From Candidatus Agathobaculum merdavium (GTDB lineage: Bacteria > Bacillota > Clostridia > Oscillospirales > Butyricicoccaceae): 44,641 nucleotides of DNA. The position numbers and the translations under genes are program-made. Below are positions 8,735 through 17,607 of the stretch, one piece after another. Each line of letters opens with the position of its first letter. Positions within the stretch are counted from its first letter, which is position 1. Below the pieces are notes generated by a model that was given only the letters and a program-made list of their open reading frames with translations, made no database searches and was not told where the DNA came from. The stretch lies in assembly GCA_019115615.1 (NCBI GenBank), contig DXDE01000053.1, forward strand, positions 1 to 44,641, written 5' to 3'.

Positions 8735-10048
8735 TTGAAGCTGAACGCGAAACAGGAGCTTGCACAAAAGCAGACTCTGTCGCAGGCGCAGGTGCAGTCC
8801 CTTACTGTTCTGGCAATGACGGGTGACGAGCTGGAGCAGTTTGTCCAGCGCGAGGTCGAGGATAATCCGCTGCTCGAGCAGCCCGACCTGACGGCCGCGC
8901 CTGTATCGCAGACGGGCGGCTGCCGGGTTTCTTTGTCCCGTTCCTCTGGCGAGGATGAGGCGGCCTACCGCGATATCCCCGCGCCCGAGCGGACCAGCCT
9001 GCGCGACCATTTGCGCAGCCAGCTGGATGCGCGCACCATGGATGCGGATGAGGTGCGCTGCCTGCGCTTCCTGATCGACTCGCTCGACGGGCAGGGTTTT
9101 CTGGATACCAGTGCGCAGGAGGTTGCCAGCCTGCTGGGCGTTCCGATGGATGTGGCGACGCGCTGCGTGGAACGGCTTCGCACGCTTGACCCGCCCGGCG
9201 TGGGCGCGCGCGATCTGGGCGACTGCTTGGCGCTGCAGCTGCGGCATGCCGGGCAGAGCAACGCGGCATTTGATACGTTGCTGCATGACTATCTGGAAGA
9301 TTTGGCGGCAGGCCGGTTCCAGAAGGTCACCAAGGAGACCGGTATCCCGCGTCTGGTGCAGCAGGCCTGTCTGGAGGCCATCCGCACGCTCGACCCTCAT
9401 CCGGCTGCGGCGTTCAGCGAGGATACCGTGACGTATGTCGTACCCGACTTGGTGTGCGATTATGTGGATGGAGAATGGAGCGTGCAGATCAACGACCGCT
9501 GGATGGGCTCGGTCGGTATTTCGGCCATGTATGACCGCATATTGCGCGCGGACAAAAGCCCTGCGGTGCAGGCGTATTATATCGAGCGGCTGGCGCGGGC
9601 GCGCTTTGTGCTCACCTGCATTGAAAAACGCCGCAATACCCTGCTGGATATTGCGCAGCGTGTGGTCAGCTGTCAGGCGGATTACCTGCTGCGCGGCGGT
9701 TCGCTTCACCCGCTCACCTTCCGGCAGTTGGCCGAGGAGATGGGTGTGCATGAATCCACCGTCAGCCGCGGCGTAAAAGACAAATATCTTCAAACCCCGC
9801 GCGCGACCATGCCGCTGCGCGAGTTGTTCACCACTTCGCTGGATGGCGACGAACAGGTCAGTCAGGCGCAGGCGCAGGAGCTGCTGCGCGATCTGATTGC
9901 GCGTGAGGATAAGACCTGTCCGCTCAGCGATCAGGCACTGGCCGAGCGGCTGAGCCGACAGGGCATCAAGCTGGCGCGCCGCACGGTGGCCAAATACCGC
10001 GAATCGCTCGGTATTCCGGTCGCTGCCCAGCGGAAACGACAACGATAA
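8735..10048 (+). CDS. rpoN: RNA polymerase sigma-54 factor
   Basis: Region I Gln/Leu-rich N-terminus (LAQKQTLSQAQVQSLTVLAMTGDELEQFVQREVEDNPLLEQ), HESTVSRGVKDKYLQTPRATMPLRELF, and the RpoN box LARRTVAKYRESLGIP. TTG start. Confidence 0.96.
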   Translation: MKLNAKQELAQKQTLSQAQVQSLTVLAMTGDELEQFVQREVEDNPLLEQPDLTAAPVSQTGGCRVSLSRSSGEDEAAYRDIPAPERTSLRDHLRSQLDARTMDADEVRCLRFLIDSLDGQGFLDTSAQEVASLLGVPMDVATRCVERLRTLDPPGVGARDLGDCLALQLRHAGQSNAAFDTLLHDYLEDLAAGRFQKVTKETGIPRLVQQACLEAIRTLDPHPAAAFSEDTVTYVVPDLVCDYVDGEWSVQINDRWMGSVGISAMYDRILRADKSPAVQAYYIERLARARFVLTCIEKRRNTLLDIAQRVVSCQADYLLRGGSLHPLTFRQLAEEMGVHESTVSRGVKDKYLQTPRATMPLRELFTTSLDGDEQVSQAQAQELLRDLIAREDKTCPLSDQALAERLSRQGIKLARRTVAKYRESLGIPVAAQRKRQR

Positions 10049-10061
10049 GGAGAGCTTTCCT

Positions 10062-11102
10062 ATGAAATTCCCAGTTGAAACCATTCGCGCGTTCGGCGAG
10101 GCGGTATCGGTCAAGGCCGGTATGTCGCCCGAGAACGCGAAGATTTTTATTGATAACATGATCAACGCCGACCTGCGCAACGTGCGCTCGCACGGCATCA
10201 CCAAGTTCCGCGGCTACCTGTCCCGCGTCGAGCACGGCGTGTCCGACATCAAGGCAGAGCCGACCATCGTCAAGACGGCCCCGGCTACGCTGGCGGTCGA
10301 CGGCAACAACGGCATGGGTACGACGGTCGCTTGGAAGGCCATGGAGGCCTGCATCGAGACCGCGCGCGAAAACGGCGTTGCGTTTGCGACCATCAAGAAC
10401 GCGTCCCACCACGGCTTCGGCGGCTATTACGTCATGCACGCGGCTGAGCAGGGCATGATCGCCTTCGAGGCCTGCAACTCGCCCAAGCTGGTCGCGCCGT
10501 TCGGCGGCGCAAAGCCGCTGCTGGGCACCAACCCGATGTCCATTGCAGTACCTGCGGGCAAGCGCCCGATGCTGGTGTGCGACATGGCGACCAGTGTTGT
10601 CGCCAAGGGCAAGATTGCGCTGGCGATGAAGGAAGGCCGTCCGATCCCGGATACCTGGGCGCTCGATTCCGAGGGCCGCAAGACCACTGATCCGGTTGCG
10701 GCGAACACCGGCGTTCTGCTGCCGTTCGGCGGCCCGAAGGGTTATGCGCTTGCGCTGATTATCGACGTGCTGTGCCACAGCCTGGCCGGCGCGAACGATA
10801 GCCAGCATATCCCGCGCGTATTCGAGAACCTTGAAGAGCCGTCCAACATCGGCTATGTCATGTGTGTCATCGACATCCGCAAGTTCCTGCCGCTCGAGGA
10901 CTTTGAGCAGAGCGTAGACGCGCTGTTCGAGAGCATCAAGGCATGCCCGCCGGCGGAAGGCTCGAACGGTGTGCTGATCCCGGGCGAGATCGAATACGAG
11001 GCCACCCAGAAAAACCGCGAGGAAGGCATCGAGCTGTCCGAGCCTGTCCTCAAGGAGTTCCATGAGCTGTCCGAGAAGTACGGCGTGGACTTCCCCTTCT
11101 GA
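10062..11102 (+). CDS. Ldh_2 family NAD(P)-dependent oxidoreductase (malate/L-lactate/sulfolactate dehydrogenase-like)
   Basis: NVRSHGITKFRGYL, NASHHGFGGYYVMHAAEQGMIAFEACNSPKLVAPFGGAKPLLGTNPMSIAVP, GPKGYALALIIDVLC; SD AAGGAG. Confidence 0.9.
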   Translation: MKFPVETIRAFGEAVSVKAGMSPENAKIFIDNMINADLRNVRSHGITKFRGYLSRVEHGVSDIKAEPTIVKTAPATLAVDGNNGMGTTVAWKAMEACIETARENGVAFATIKNASHHGFGGYYVMHAAEQGMIAFEACNSPKLVAPFGGAKPLLGTNPMSIAVPAGKRPMLVCDMATSVVAKGKIALAMKEGRPIPDTWALDSEGRKTTDPVAANTGVLLPFGGPKGYALALIIDVLCHSLAGANDSQHIPRVFENLEEPSNIGYVMCVIDIRKFLPLEDFEQSVDALFESIKACPPAEGSNGVLIPGEIEYEATQKNREEGIELSEPVLKEFHELSEKYGVDFPF

Positions 11103-11165
11103 TTCAGAACCTATCTCTTCTTTTCTCTCTCTTATACATCTGCGTCGCTCCACGGGGCGCACGGC

Positions 11166-11195
11166 AGAGGGCGTCGCTGCGGCGGCGCCCTTTGT
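11166..11195 (+). terminator. probable rho-independent terminator after the catabolic operon
   Basis: GGGCGTCGC-TGCG-GCGGCGCCC stem followed by a short TTTGT. Confidence 0.55.
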
Positions 11196-11292
11196 CGTGT
11201 CCGGGGGTATTTTGCAATAGCGCGGACGATACCGTGTGCTCGCAGTATTTTGCGCTTTTTAGGATGATTTTATCTGGTATGGATTGGTCATG

Positions 11293-11320
11293 TTGACAGT
11301 ATCCTGCGCTGTGTTATAAT
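11293..11320 (+). promoter_or_regulatory. sigma-A promoter of the cobalamin operon
   Basis: TTGACA (11293-11298), 16-bp spacer, TATAAT (11315-11320). Confidence 0.9.
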
Positions 11321-11327
11321 GAAAGTG

Positions 11328-11651
11328 CTTCTTCCGGGTGAGATTCACCCGGAGACCAAAAGGTGCCTGCCATTTTCTCCGGCAGGAGAATAGGGAAAGG
11401 GGTGCAAATCCCCTGCGGTCCCGCCGCTGTAAAGGAAGAGCGCGCCGCCGAATACGTCACTGGGGCATGCCCCGGGAAGACCGGCTGCACGTGAGGACGC
11501 CTGAGCCAGAATACCTGCCTTTTGGGATGGAAGCGCATACGGCTACGAGCGATGGCCGGTTGTGCGTCAGCCCGGCTCTCCGGCAAGGGGAGAGGCGGGC
11601 GCTTCGCGCCGGCCTGATGCGTGGGAAGCATCAGTGCACGGCGTATTTTTG
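11328..11651 (+). promoter_or_regulatory. cobalamin riboswitch with transcription-terminator expression platform
   Basis: Core AATAGGGAAAGGGGTGCAAATCCCCTGCGGTCCCGCCGCTGTAA, GTCACTGGGGCATGCCCCGGGAAGACCGG, GCCTGAGCCAGAATACCTGCC; closing pairing AAAAGG/CCTTTT. Downstream terminator hairpin 11607-11643 then TATTTTT. Located upstream of cbiM. Confidence 0.95.
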
Positions 11652-11684
11652 TATCCGTAACAGTTTACGGGAAAGGAGAAAACT

Positions 11685-12434
11685 ATGACAATCAAACAAA
11701 AAAAGTGGGTCGCCCGCGTGGCGGCTGCCGCAATCCTCGTCGGAACGCTGCCGACGGCGGGTGCAATGCACATCATGGAGGGCTTTCTGCCGCCGGGAAT
11801 GTGTGTCGTATGGGGTGTGATCGCGCTGCCGTTTGTGCTGGCAGGGTATTTTTCACTGAAGCGCACGGCTGCGCGCGACCGGCATGCGGTCACGCTCATC
11901 GCGATGGCAGGGGCGTTCCTGTTTGTAATCTCTTCGCTTAAAATCCCGTCTGTCACCGGCTCATGCTCGCACATGACCGGTACCGGGCTGGGTGCGATCC
12001 TGTTTGGGCCTACGGTCGTGTCCGTCCTTGGCGTGATCGTACTGCTGTTTCAGGCGTTGCTGCTCGCGCACGGCGGGCTGACGACGCTTGGCGCGAATGT
12101 GTTCTCTATGGCGGTCGTGGGGCCGTTTGTATCGTTCGGCATTTATCATTTGTGCCTGCGGTGCCGGGTGCACCGGCGGCTGGCTGTGTTCCTTGCAGCG
12201 GCGCTGGGGGATCTTGCAACGTACTGCGTCACAAGTGTGCAGCTGGCGCTTGCCTATCCGTCCGAGACAGGCGGATTTGCAGGCTCGCTGCTGGAATTTG
12301 CCGGTGTGTTTGCACCGACCCAACTGCCGCTTGCCATTTTGGAGGGCGTCTTGACGGTGATGGTCATGGTCGCGCTCGAAGCTTATGCGCAGCCCGAGTT
12401 GCGCGCCGTTGGATTTGAGGAGGCAGACGCATGA
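11685..12434 (+). CDS. cbiM: cobalt ECF transporter substrate-specific component CbiM
   Basis: [86 protein letters not shown]. Confidence 0.97.
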   Translation: MTIKQKKWVARVAAAAILVGTLPTAGAMHIMEGFLPPGMCVVWGVIALPFVLAGYFSLKRTAARDRHAVTLIAMAGAFLFVISSLKIPSVTGSCSHMTGTGLGAILFGPTVVSVLGVIVLLFQALLLAHGGLTTLGANVFSMAVVGPFVSFGIYHLCLRCRVHRRLAVFLAAALGDLATYCVTSVQLALAYPSETGGFAGSLLEFAGVFAPTQLPLAILEGVLTVMVMVALEAYAQPELRAVGFEEADA

Positions 12435-12763
12435 AAAAACGGGATCGCGCGCTTTTGATCGCGCTGCTGGCGCTTTGCCTTGTGTTGGTCATTTCGCCTG
12501 TGATCGCGCTGCGCGGCGCAGAATTCGGCGGATCGGATGACGCGGGCAGCGAAAAGGTGTCCGAGATTACGGGCGAGGAATACGAGCCGTGGGCAACGCC
12601 GTTGTTTGAACAAATGCTCGGCGGTGAAATCCCCGGTGAACTGGAAAGCCTGCTGTTCTGTGTGCAGACTGGCGTGGGCGTAGGCGTAATCGCGTTTTTC
12701 CTCGGCCGCTTTGTCGAGCGGAAAAAATGGCAGGAAGCGCGGGACACGGAAAAACGGTCGTAA
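12431..12763 (+). CDS. cbiN: cobalt transport protein CbiN
   Basis: Two TM helices with GADAG-like extracellular loop ([29 protein letters not shown]), directly after cbiM. Confidence 0.9.
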   Translation: MKKRDRALLIALLALCLVLVISPVIALRGAEFGGSDDAGSEKVSEITGEEYEPWATPLFEQMLGGEIPGELESLLFCVQTGVGVGVIAFFLGRFVERKKWQEARDTEKRS

Positions 12764-12787
12764 AATAAAACGAAAAGGGGCGTGTGC

Positions 12788-13918
12788 ATGGACTATCTGA
12801 CCATACAGGGCGGTCAGGCGCTGCGCCGCGGCTGGACAACAGGCTCGTGCGCGGCAGCGGCTGCGCAGGCGGCGGCGGTATTGCTGCTGACCGGCGCGGC
12901 ACCTTCTGAGATTGCGCTGCACACGCCCGCTGGATTGACTTTCCATCTGCCGGTCGAGCAGCCGCGCTGGGAGGACGGCGCGGCTGCTTGCACGGTGCGC
13001 AAGGACGCGGGCGACGACCCGGACGTGACGAACGGCGTGCGTATCTCGGCGGCGGTGCGCCGCGCGGAAAGCGGCGTTTCGATCACGGGCGGCGCGGGCG
13101 TTGGGCGCGTGACTAAACCGGGTTTGTCGGTAGCGGTCGGAGAGGCGGCAATCAACCCCGGTCCGCGCGCGCAGATCACGGCGGCCTTGGAGCGCGCTGC
13201 ACGGCTGACAGGCTATACGGGCGGCTTTTCGGTCGTTGTTTCGGCAGAAAACGGGGCGGAGATTGCCAAACAGACCTATAACGAGCATCTGGGCGTGATG
13301 GGCGGCATCTCTATTCTCGGCACGAGCGGTGTGGTCGAACCGATGAGCGAAAAGGCGCTTGTGGATACCATCCGGCTGGAACTGGACAGCCTGTATGCTG
13401 CCGGGCAGCGCATCGCGTTTCTGTGTCCCGGCAACTACGGCGCGGATTTTGCGCGCGATACGCTGGGGCTGGACTTGGAACGTGCGGTCAAGTGCTCGAA
13501 CTACATCGGGGAGGCGCTCGATCACGCGGCGTTCCGCGGCTTTGTGGACATTCTGCTGATCGGCCACGCGGGCAAGCTGGTCAAGCTCGCCGCTGGCGTG
13601 ATGAACACCCATTCCTCGGTCGCGGACGGGCGGCAGGAGATTTTTACCGCGCACGCCGCGCTCGCGGGCGCTTCCCGTGCGACACTCGAAGGCTTGATGG
13701 ATGCGGTTTCGGTGGATGCGTGCATTGAATGGCTCGATCGCGAAGGTTTGCGGGACGCGGTGATGACGCGCATCGGCAAAGCGGTCGAACAGCGCCTTGC
13801 GCTGCGGCTGCATGGCAAGGCGCGCGTGGAATTTATGATGTTTACAGGGAAATATGGTATTCTGGCGCAGTCGTCCGGTGCACGGGCGCTGTGTGAGCGG
13901 TTAAAGGAGACAGTATGA
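12788..13918 (+). CDS. cbiD: cobalt-precorrin-5B C1-methyltransferase CbiD
   Basis: LRRGWTTGSCAAAAAQAAA, SVAVGEAAINPGPRAQI, GGISILGTSGVVEPMSEKAL, IGHAGKLVKLAAGVMNTHS. Confidence 0.96.
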   Translation: MDYLTIQGGQALRRGWTTGSCAAAAAQAAAVLLLTGAAPSEIALHTPAGLTFHLPVEQPRWEDGAAACTVRKDAGDDPDVTNGVRISAAVRRAESGVSITGGAGVGRVTKPGLSVAVGEAAINPGPRAQITAALERAARLTGYTGGFSVVVSAENGAEIAKQTYNEHLGVMGGISILGTSGVVEPMSEKALVDTIRLELDSLYAAGQRIAFLCPGNYGADFARDTLGLDLERAVKCSNYIGEALDHAAFRGFVDILLIGHAGKLVKLAAGVMNTHSSVADGRQEIFTAHAALAGASRATLEGLMDAVSVDACIEWLDREGLRDAVMTRIGKAVEQRLALRLHGKARVEFMMFTGKYGILAQSSGARALCERLKETV

Positions 13919-14607
13919 GCAAAGGAACATTGTACGGCGTAGGCGTGGGGCCGGGCGACCCGGAACTGCTGACGGCAAAGGCCATCCGCGTGATTTCGGA
14001 GAGTGATCTCATCGCCGTGCCGCAGTCGGGCGCGGGCGAGCAGACCGCGCTTGCGATTGCGGCGCAGTATATCGGGGACAAGCCGCTGCTGCACTGTGAC
14101 ATGCCAATGACGCGTGACAAGGCGTTGCGCGATGCGTGTCACGACCGCGCGGCGGACGAGATCTGCGCACAACTGGACGCGGGCAAATCGGTTGCGTTCC
14201 TGACGCTTGGCGACCCGACCGTGTATTCGACCTGCTGGTATGTGCTGCGGCGCGTGCAGGCGCGCGGCTACGAGACGCAGATTATTCCCGGCGTACCGTC
14301 TTTCTGCGCGGCAGCGGCGGCGCTCGGCCGCGCGCTGTGCGAGGACGGCGAAATGCTGCATATCATCCCCGCCTCGCACGGCGGGCTGGACGAAGCGCTC
14401 GACTTGCCCGGCAGCCGCGTGCTGATGAAGGCGGGCAAGTCCATCCTTGAGGTGCGCGACACGCTGGCGGCGCGCGGGGAGTTGGAACACGCTGCACTTG
14501 TCGAGCGCTGCGGTATGGAGGGCGAGCGTATCGTCACTGATTTGGCGGCGCTTGACGACCCGACCGGGTATTTTTCCATCATTCTGGTGAAGGAGGGGCA
14601 GGCATGA
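13915..14607 (+). CDS. cbiL: precorrin-2 C20-methyltransferase CbiL
   Basis: GTLYGVGVGPGDPELLTAKAIRVI; SAM tetrapyrrole methylase fold; FLTLGDPTVYSTCWYVL. Confidence 0.93.
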   Translation: MSKGTLYGVGVGPGDPELLTAKAIRVISESDLIAVPQSGAGEQTALAIAAQYIGDKPLLHCDMPMTRDKALRDACHDRAADEICAQLDAGKSVAFLTLGDPTVYSTCWYVLRRVQARGYETQIIPGVPSFCAAAAALGRALCEDGEMLHIIPASHGGLDEALDLPGSRVLMKAGKSILEVRDTLAARGELEHAALVERCGMEGERIVTDLAALDDPTGYFSIILVKEGQA

Positions 14608-15359
14608 TCTATTTTGTCGGCGCAGGCTCGGGCGCGCCCGACCTGATTACCGTGCGCGGTGCAAAACTGTTGGGCGAAGCTGACGTGATCGTGTACGCGG
14701 GTTCGCTGGTCAATCCCGCCCTGCTGGAATATAAGAAGGACGGCTGCGAAGTCTATGACAGCGCCAAGATGACGCTCGAAGAGGTCATTGCGGTCATGGC
14801 GCCCGCAGCACAGGCGGGCAAGACGGTTGTGCGCTTGCACACAGGCGACCCGTGCGTCTACGGCGCGCACCGCGAGCAGATGGATGCACTTGACCGGCTG
14901 GGACTGGCATACGAGGTTTGCCCGGGCGTTTCCTCGTTCTGCGGTGCGGCGGCGGCGCTCAAAGCCGAATACACGCTGCCGAACGTCAGCCAGACGGTCA
15001 TTTTGACCCGCATGGAGGGACGTACGCCCGTGCCGGAAAAGGAGCAGATTGAGGCTCTTGCCGCGCACGGCGCAACGATGGTGATTTTCCTGTCGGCGGG
15101 GCAGATGGAAAAGCTGTCCGCGCGGCTGATTGCGGGCGGCTATGCGCCCGAAACGCCTGCTGCCATCGTCTATAAGGCGACGTGGCCGGATGAAAAGGTC
15201 ATCCGCACGACGGTCAGCGGCCTTGCCGAAGCCGCGGCGCGCGAAGGCGTGACCAAAACCGCGCTGATTACGGTCGGCGGTTTTCTGGGCGACGAATATG
15301 AGCGGTCGAAGCTCTACGACCCGTCGTTTACCACAGGCTTCCGCGAGGCCAGCCGATGA
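14604..15359 (+). CDS. cbiF: precorrin-4 C11-methyltransferase CbiF
   Basis: IYFVGAGSGAPDLITVRGAKLLGEADVIVYAGSLVNPALLEY, VVRLHTGDPCVYGAHREQMDAL. Confidence 0.96.
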   Translation: MIYFVGAGSGAPDLITVRGAKLLGEADVIVYAGSLVNPALLEYKKDGCEVYDSAKMTLEEVIAVMAPAAQAGKTVVRLHTGDPCVYGAHREQMDALDRLGLAYEVCPGVSSFCGAAAALKAEYTLPNVSQTVILTRMEGRTPVPEKEQIEALAAHGATMVIFLSAGQMEKLSARLIAGGYAPETPAAIVYKATWPDEKVIRTTVSGLAEAAAREGVTKTALITVGGFLGDEYERSKLYDPSFTTGFREASR

Positions 15360-16405
15360 AGCACGCGAAATTCGTTTCCTTTACCGAAGTCGGCGCGCAG
15401 ACGGCAAAAAAAGCCGCAGCATTGCTGCCCGACTTCCTGATCGAGCGGTACGCCCGCACGGTGGACCCCTCGCTTGCGGGCACACAGCTTTCGCGTTTTG
15501 CGCAGCAGGCGATGGTGGACTGCGACCTCATTGTGTTTGTCGGTGCGGCGGGGATCGCGGTGCGCGCGGTCGCGCCGTACCTCGCGGGCAAGGCGTTCGA
15601 CCCGGCGGTTGTTGTGATCGACGAGGCGGGGCGGTTCGTGATTCCGATTTTGTCCGGACACATCGGCGGCGCGAACACGCTCGCTGAACGCTTGGCGGAC
15701 GGACTGGGCGCGCAAGCGGTCATCACGACCGCGACCGACGGCCGCGCGGCGTTCGCGGTCGATACATGGGCGGTAGCGCATGGATGCGTGGTAGCCGACC
15801 CGCAAAATATCAAACATGTTTCCGGAGCGCTGCTGCGCGGCGAGCAGGTTGGTTTGCGGTCGGATTTTCCGGTCGACGGCCGCCTGCCCGCACAAGTGAC
15901 GCTGGATGGCGTGCCGGACAGCGGTTTTGTGATCGGGTTTGACATCAAAGCTGCGCCGTTCGCGCACACGCTGCATCTGGTGCCGCGTGTGGTGCACCTC
16001 GGCATCGGCTGCCGCAAGGGAACGGATGCGCAGACGATCGAACAAGCCGCGCAGGCGGCGCTGGATGCTGCGGGCGTACCGTGGGAAGCGGTGCGCGGCA
16101 TTGCAAGCATTGACGTAAAACAAAACGAGCCGGGATTGCTGCATTTTTGCGAAAATTACGGTCTGCCGCTGACTGTGTTTTCGGCGGAGGCGCTGCAAGC
16201 GGTGCAAGGCGACTTTACGCCGTCCGACTTTGTTGCGCGCACGGTCGGCGTGGATAACGTGTGCGAGCGGGCGGCGGTGTGCGCGGCGTCGGGTGGTACA
16301 CTGCTCTGCCGCAAGACTGCGCGGGACGGTGTAACCGTCGCACTCGCGGCGGAGAAATGGCGCGCATGTATGGAAGAACAAAACAGGGAGGATCAAACGC
16401 TGTGA
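15356..16405 (+). CDS. cbiG: cobalt-precorrin-5A hydrolase CbiG
   Basis: IVFVGAAGIAVRAVAPYLAGKAFDPAVVVIDEAGRFVIPILSGHIGGANTLAERLA; C-terminal GIGCRKGT. Confidence 0.95.
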   Translation: MKHAKFVSFTEVGAQTAKKAAALLPDFLIERYARTVDPSLAGTQLSRFAQQAMVDCDLIVFVGAAGIAVRAVAPYLAGKAFDPAVVVIDEAGRFVIPILSGHIGGANTLAERLADGLGAQAVITTATDGRAAFAVDTWAVAHGCVVADPQNIKHVSGALLRGEQVGLRSDFPVDGRLPAQVTLDGVPDSGFVIGFDIKAAPFAHTLHLVPRVVHLGIGCRKGTDAQTIEQAAQAALDAAGVPWEAVRGIASIDVKQNEPGLLHFCENYGLPLTVFSAEALQAVQGDFTPSDFVARTVGVDNVCERAAVCAASGGTLLCRKTARDGVTVALAAEKWRACMEEQNREDQTL

Positions 16406-17607
16406 ATCTGACGATGACGGGCATTGACTTTGCCCATGCGCCGATGGCGCAGCGCGAACGCGTGTCGTTCGTGCGCGGGCAGGTGCAGGCGCTTTTGCCG
16501 CGTCTGGCTCAAATGCCGGGTGTTTCGGGCTGTGTGCTGCTCGCGACCTGCAACCGCACCGAGCTGTATGTGCACGGCGCGGAAGGCACGTCGCCCGACC
16601 CGCTTGCCATGCTCGCCCGTGCGGCAGGCTTTCCGGCAGACGAATTTCGCCCGCTCAGCGTTACCTGTGCAGATACAGAATGTGTGCAGCATTTGATGGC
16701 AGTCTCGGCGGGGTTAGAATCGCAGATTTTCGGAGATGATCAGATTTTGACGCAGGTACGCGAGGCAGCCGCGCTCGCGCGCGAAGCGCAGACGATCGAC
16801 AGTGTGCTGGATACGCTGTTCCGTCGCGCGGTGACGGCGGGCAAGCGTGTGCGCACCGAGGTCAGGCTGACCGGTGTGTCCGCGTCGGCGGCCGAGGTGG
16901 GGGTGCGTCGCGCGCAGGACTTTTTTGGGTTACTCGAGGGCAAGCGCGCGGTCGTGATCGGCAATGGCGCGATGGGGCGGCTTGCTGCTTCCACGCTGCG
17001 CAAAGCAGGCTGCGCAGTGACGGTTACGCTGCGCAGCTATCATCACGGTGAAACGATTGTGCCCGCCGGATGTGATACCTTCCCGTATGACCGGCGGTGT
17101 GAGGTACTGGAAGGCGCGGATCTCGCGGTCAGCGCGACGACCAGCCCGCATTTTACACTCACCGCGCAGCAGATTGCTGCATTACATCAGCCGCCGCGGC
17201 TGCTGCTCGACCTCGCGATGCCGCGCGACATCGAGCCGGCGGCGGGTGAGGATGCGCGCGTGACGCTGTATAATCTGGACGATCTGGGCGATTTGGACGA
17301 TTCACGCAGCGCAGCGGCAAAACAGACGGCAGGGCGTATCCTCGATGAGGAACATGCCGAGTTTGACAAGTGGTACCGTTACCGGCAGGCGCTGCCGGTG
17401 ATCGCGGAAGTGAAGGACACGGCGCTGGATCGGCTGCATTTTGACCATGCTTATGATGATTTGTACCGGGATGGCGATATGGACGGGCTGCTCGAACTGG
17501 CGGTCGGCAAAACAGTCGACCTGCTGCTGGGCGGCATGAAGGAATGGGTGGATGCAGACAGGCTGGCGGCTTGCCTCGCCCACATGAGAAAGGGGAGCGG
17601 CAGATGA
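16402..17607 (+). CDS. hemA: glutamyl-tRNA reductase
   Basis: CVLLATCNRTELYVHG, VSAGLESQIFGDDQILTQVREA, VVIGNGAMGRLAASTLRKAG. GTG 16402 overlaps the cbiG stop; the ORF-track start 16261 lies inside cbiG. Confidence 0.95.
   Translation: MNLTMTGIDFAHAPMAQRERVSFVRGQVQALLPRLAQMPGVSGCVLLATCNRTELYVHGAEGTSPDPLAMLARAAGFPADEFRPLSVTCADTECVQHLMAVSAGLESQIFGDDQILTQVREAAALAREAQTIDSVLDTLFRRAVTAGKRVRTEVRLTGVSASAAEVGVRRAQDFFGLLEGKRAVVIGNGAMGRLAASTLRKAGCAVTVTLRSYHHGETIVPAGCDTFPYDRRCEVLEGADLAVSATTSPHFTLTAQQIAALHQPPRLLLDLAMPRDIEPAAGEDARVTLYNLDDLGDLDDSRSAAAKQTAGRILDEEHAEFDKWYRYRQALPVIAEVKDTALDRLHFDHAYDDLYRDGDMDGLLELAVGKTVDLLLGGMKEWVDADRLAACLAHMRKGSGR

Noticed and set aside
7682-10204. 840-aa ORF on the minus strand across the transketolase C subunit and rpoN
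   Set aside because: It is antisense to two confidently identified genes; the composition (Arg/His/Ala-rich, no recognisable motif) is typical of shadow ORFs in GC-rich codon-biased DNA.
11123-11150. CTCTCTTATACATCTGCG resembles the Tn5 mosaic-end/sequencing adaptor CTGTCTCTTATACACATCT
   Set aside because: The match has a 2-nt deletion and mismatches, lies in a normal intergenic pyrimidine-rich stretch, and no junction discontinuity is visible. A raw-read check would settle it.
12383-13813. 476-aa minus-strand ORF antisense to cbiN/cbiD
   Set aside because: Shadow ORF of codon bias, crossing an operon junction.
16261-17607. ORF-track starts far upstream of the true starts (e.g. hemA 16261, cbiH 17544, cbiJ 18161, cbiB 29023, cobD 30180)
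   Set aside because: The upstream extensions lie inside the preceding gene and do not resemble the families; internal starts with SD/ATGA overlaps were used instead.
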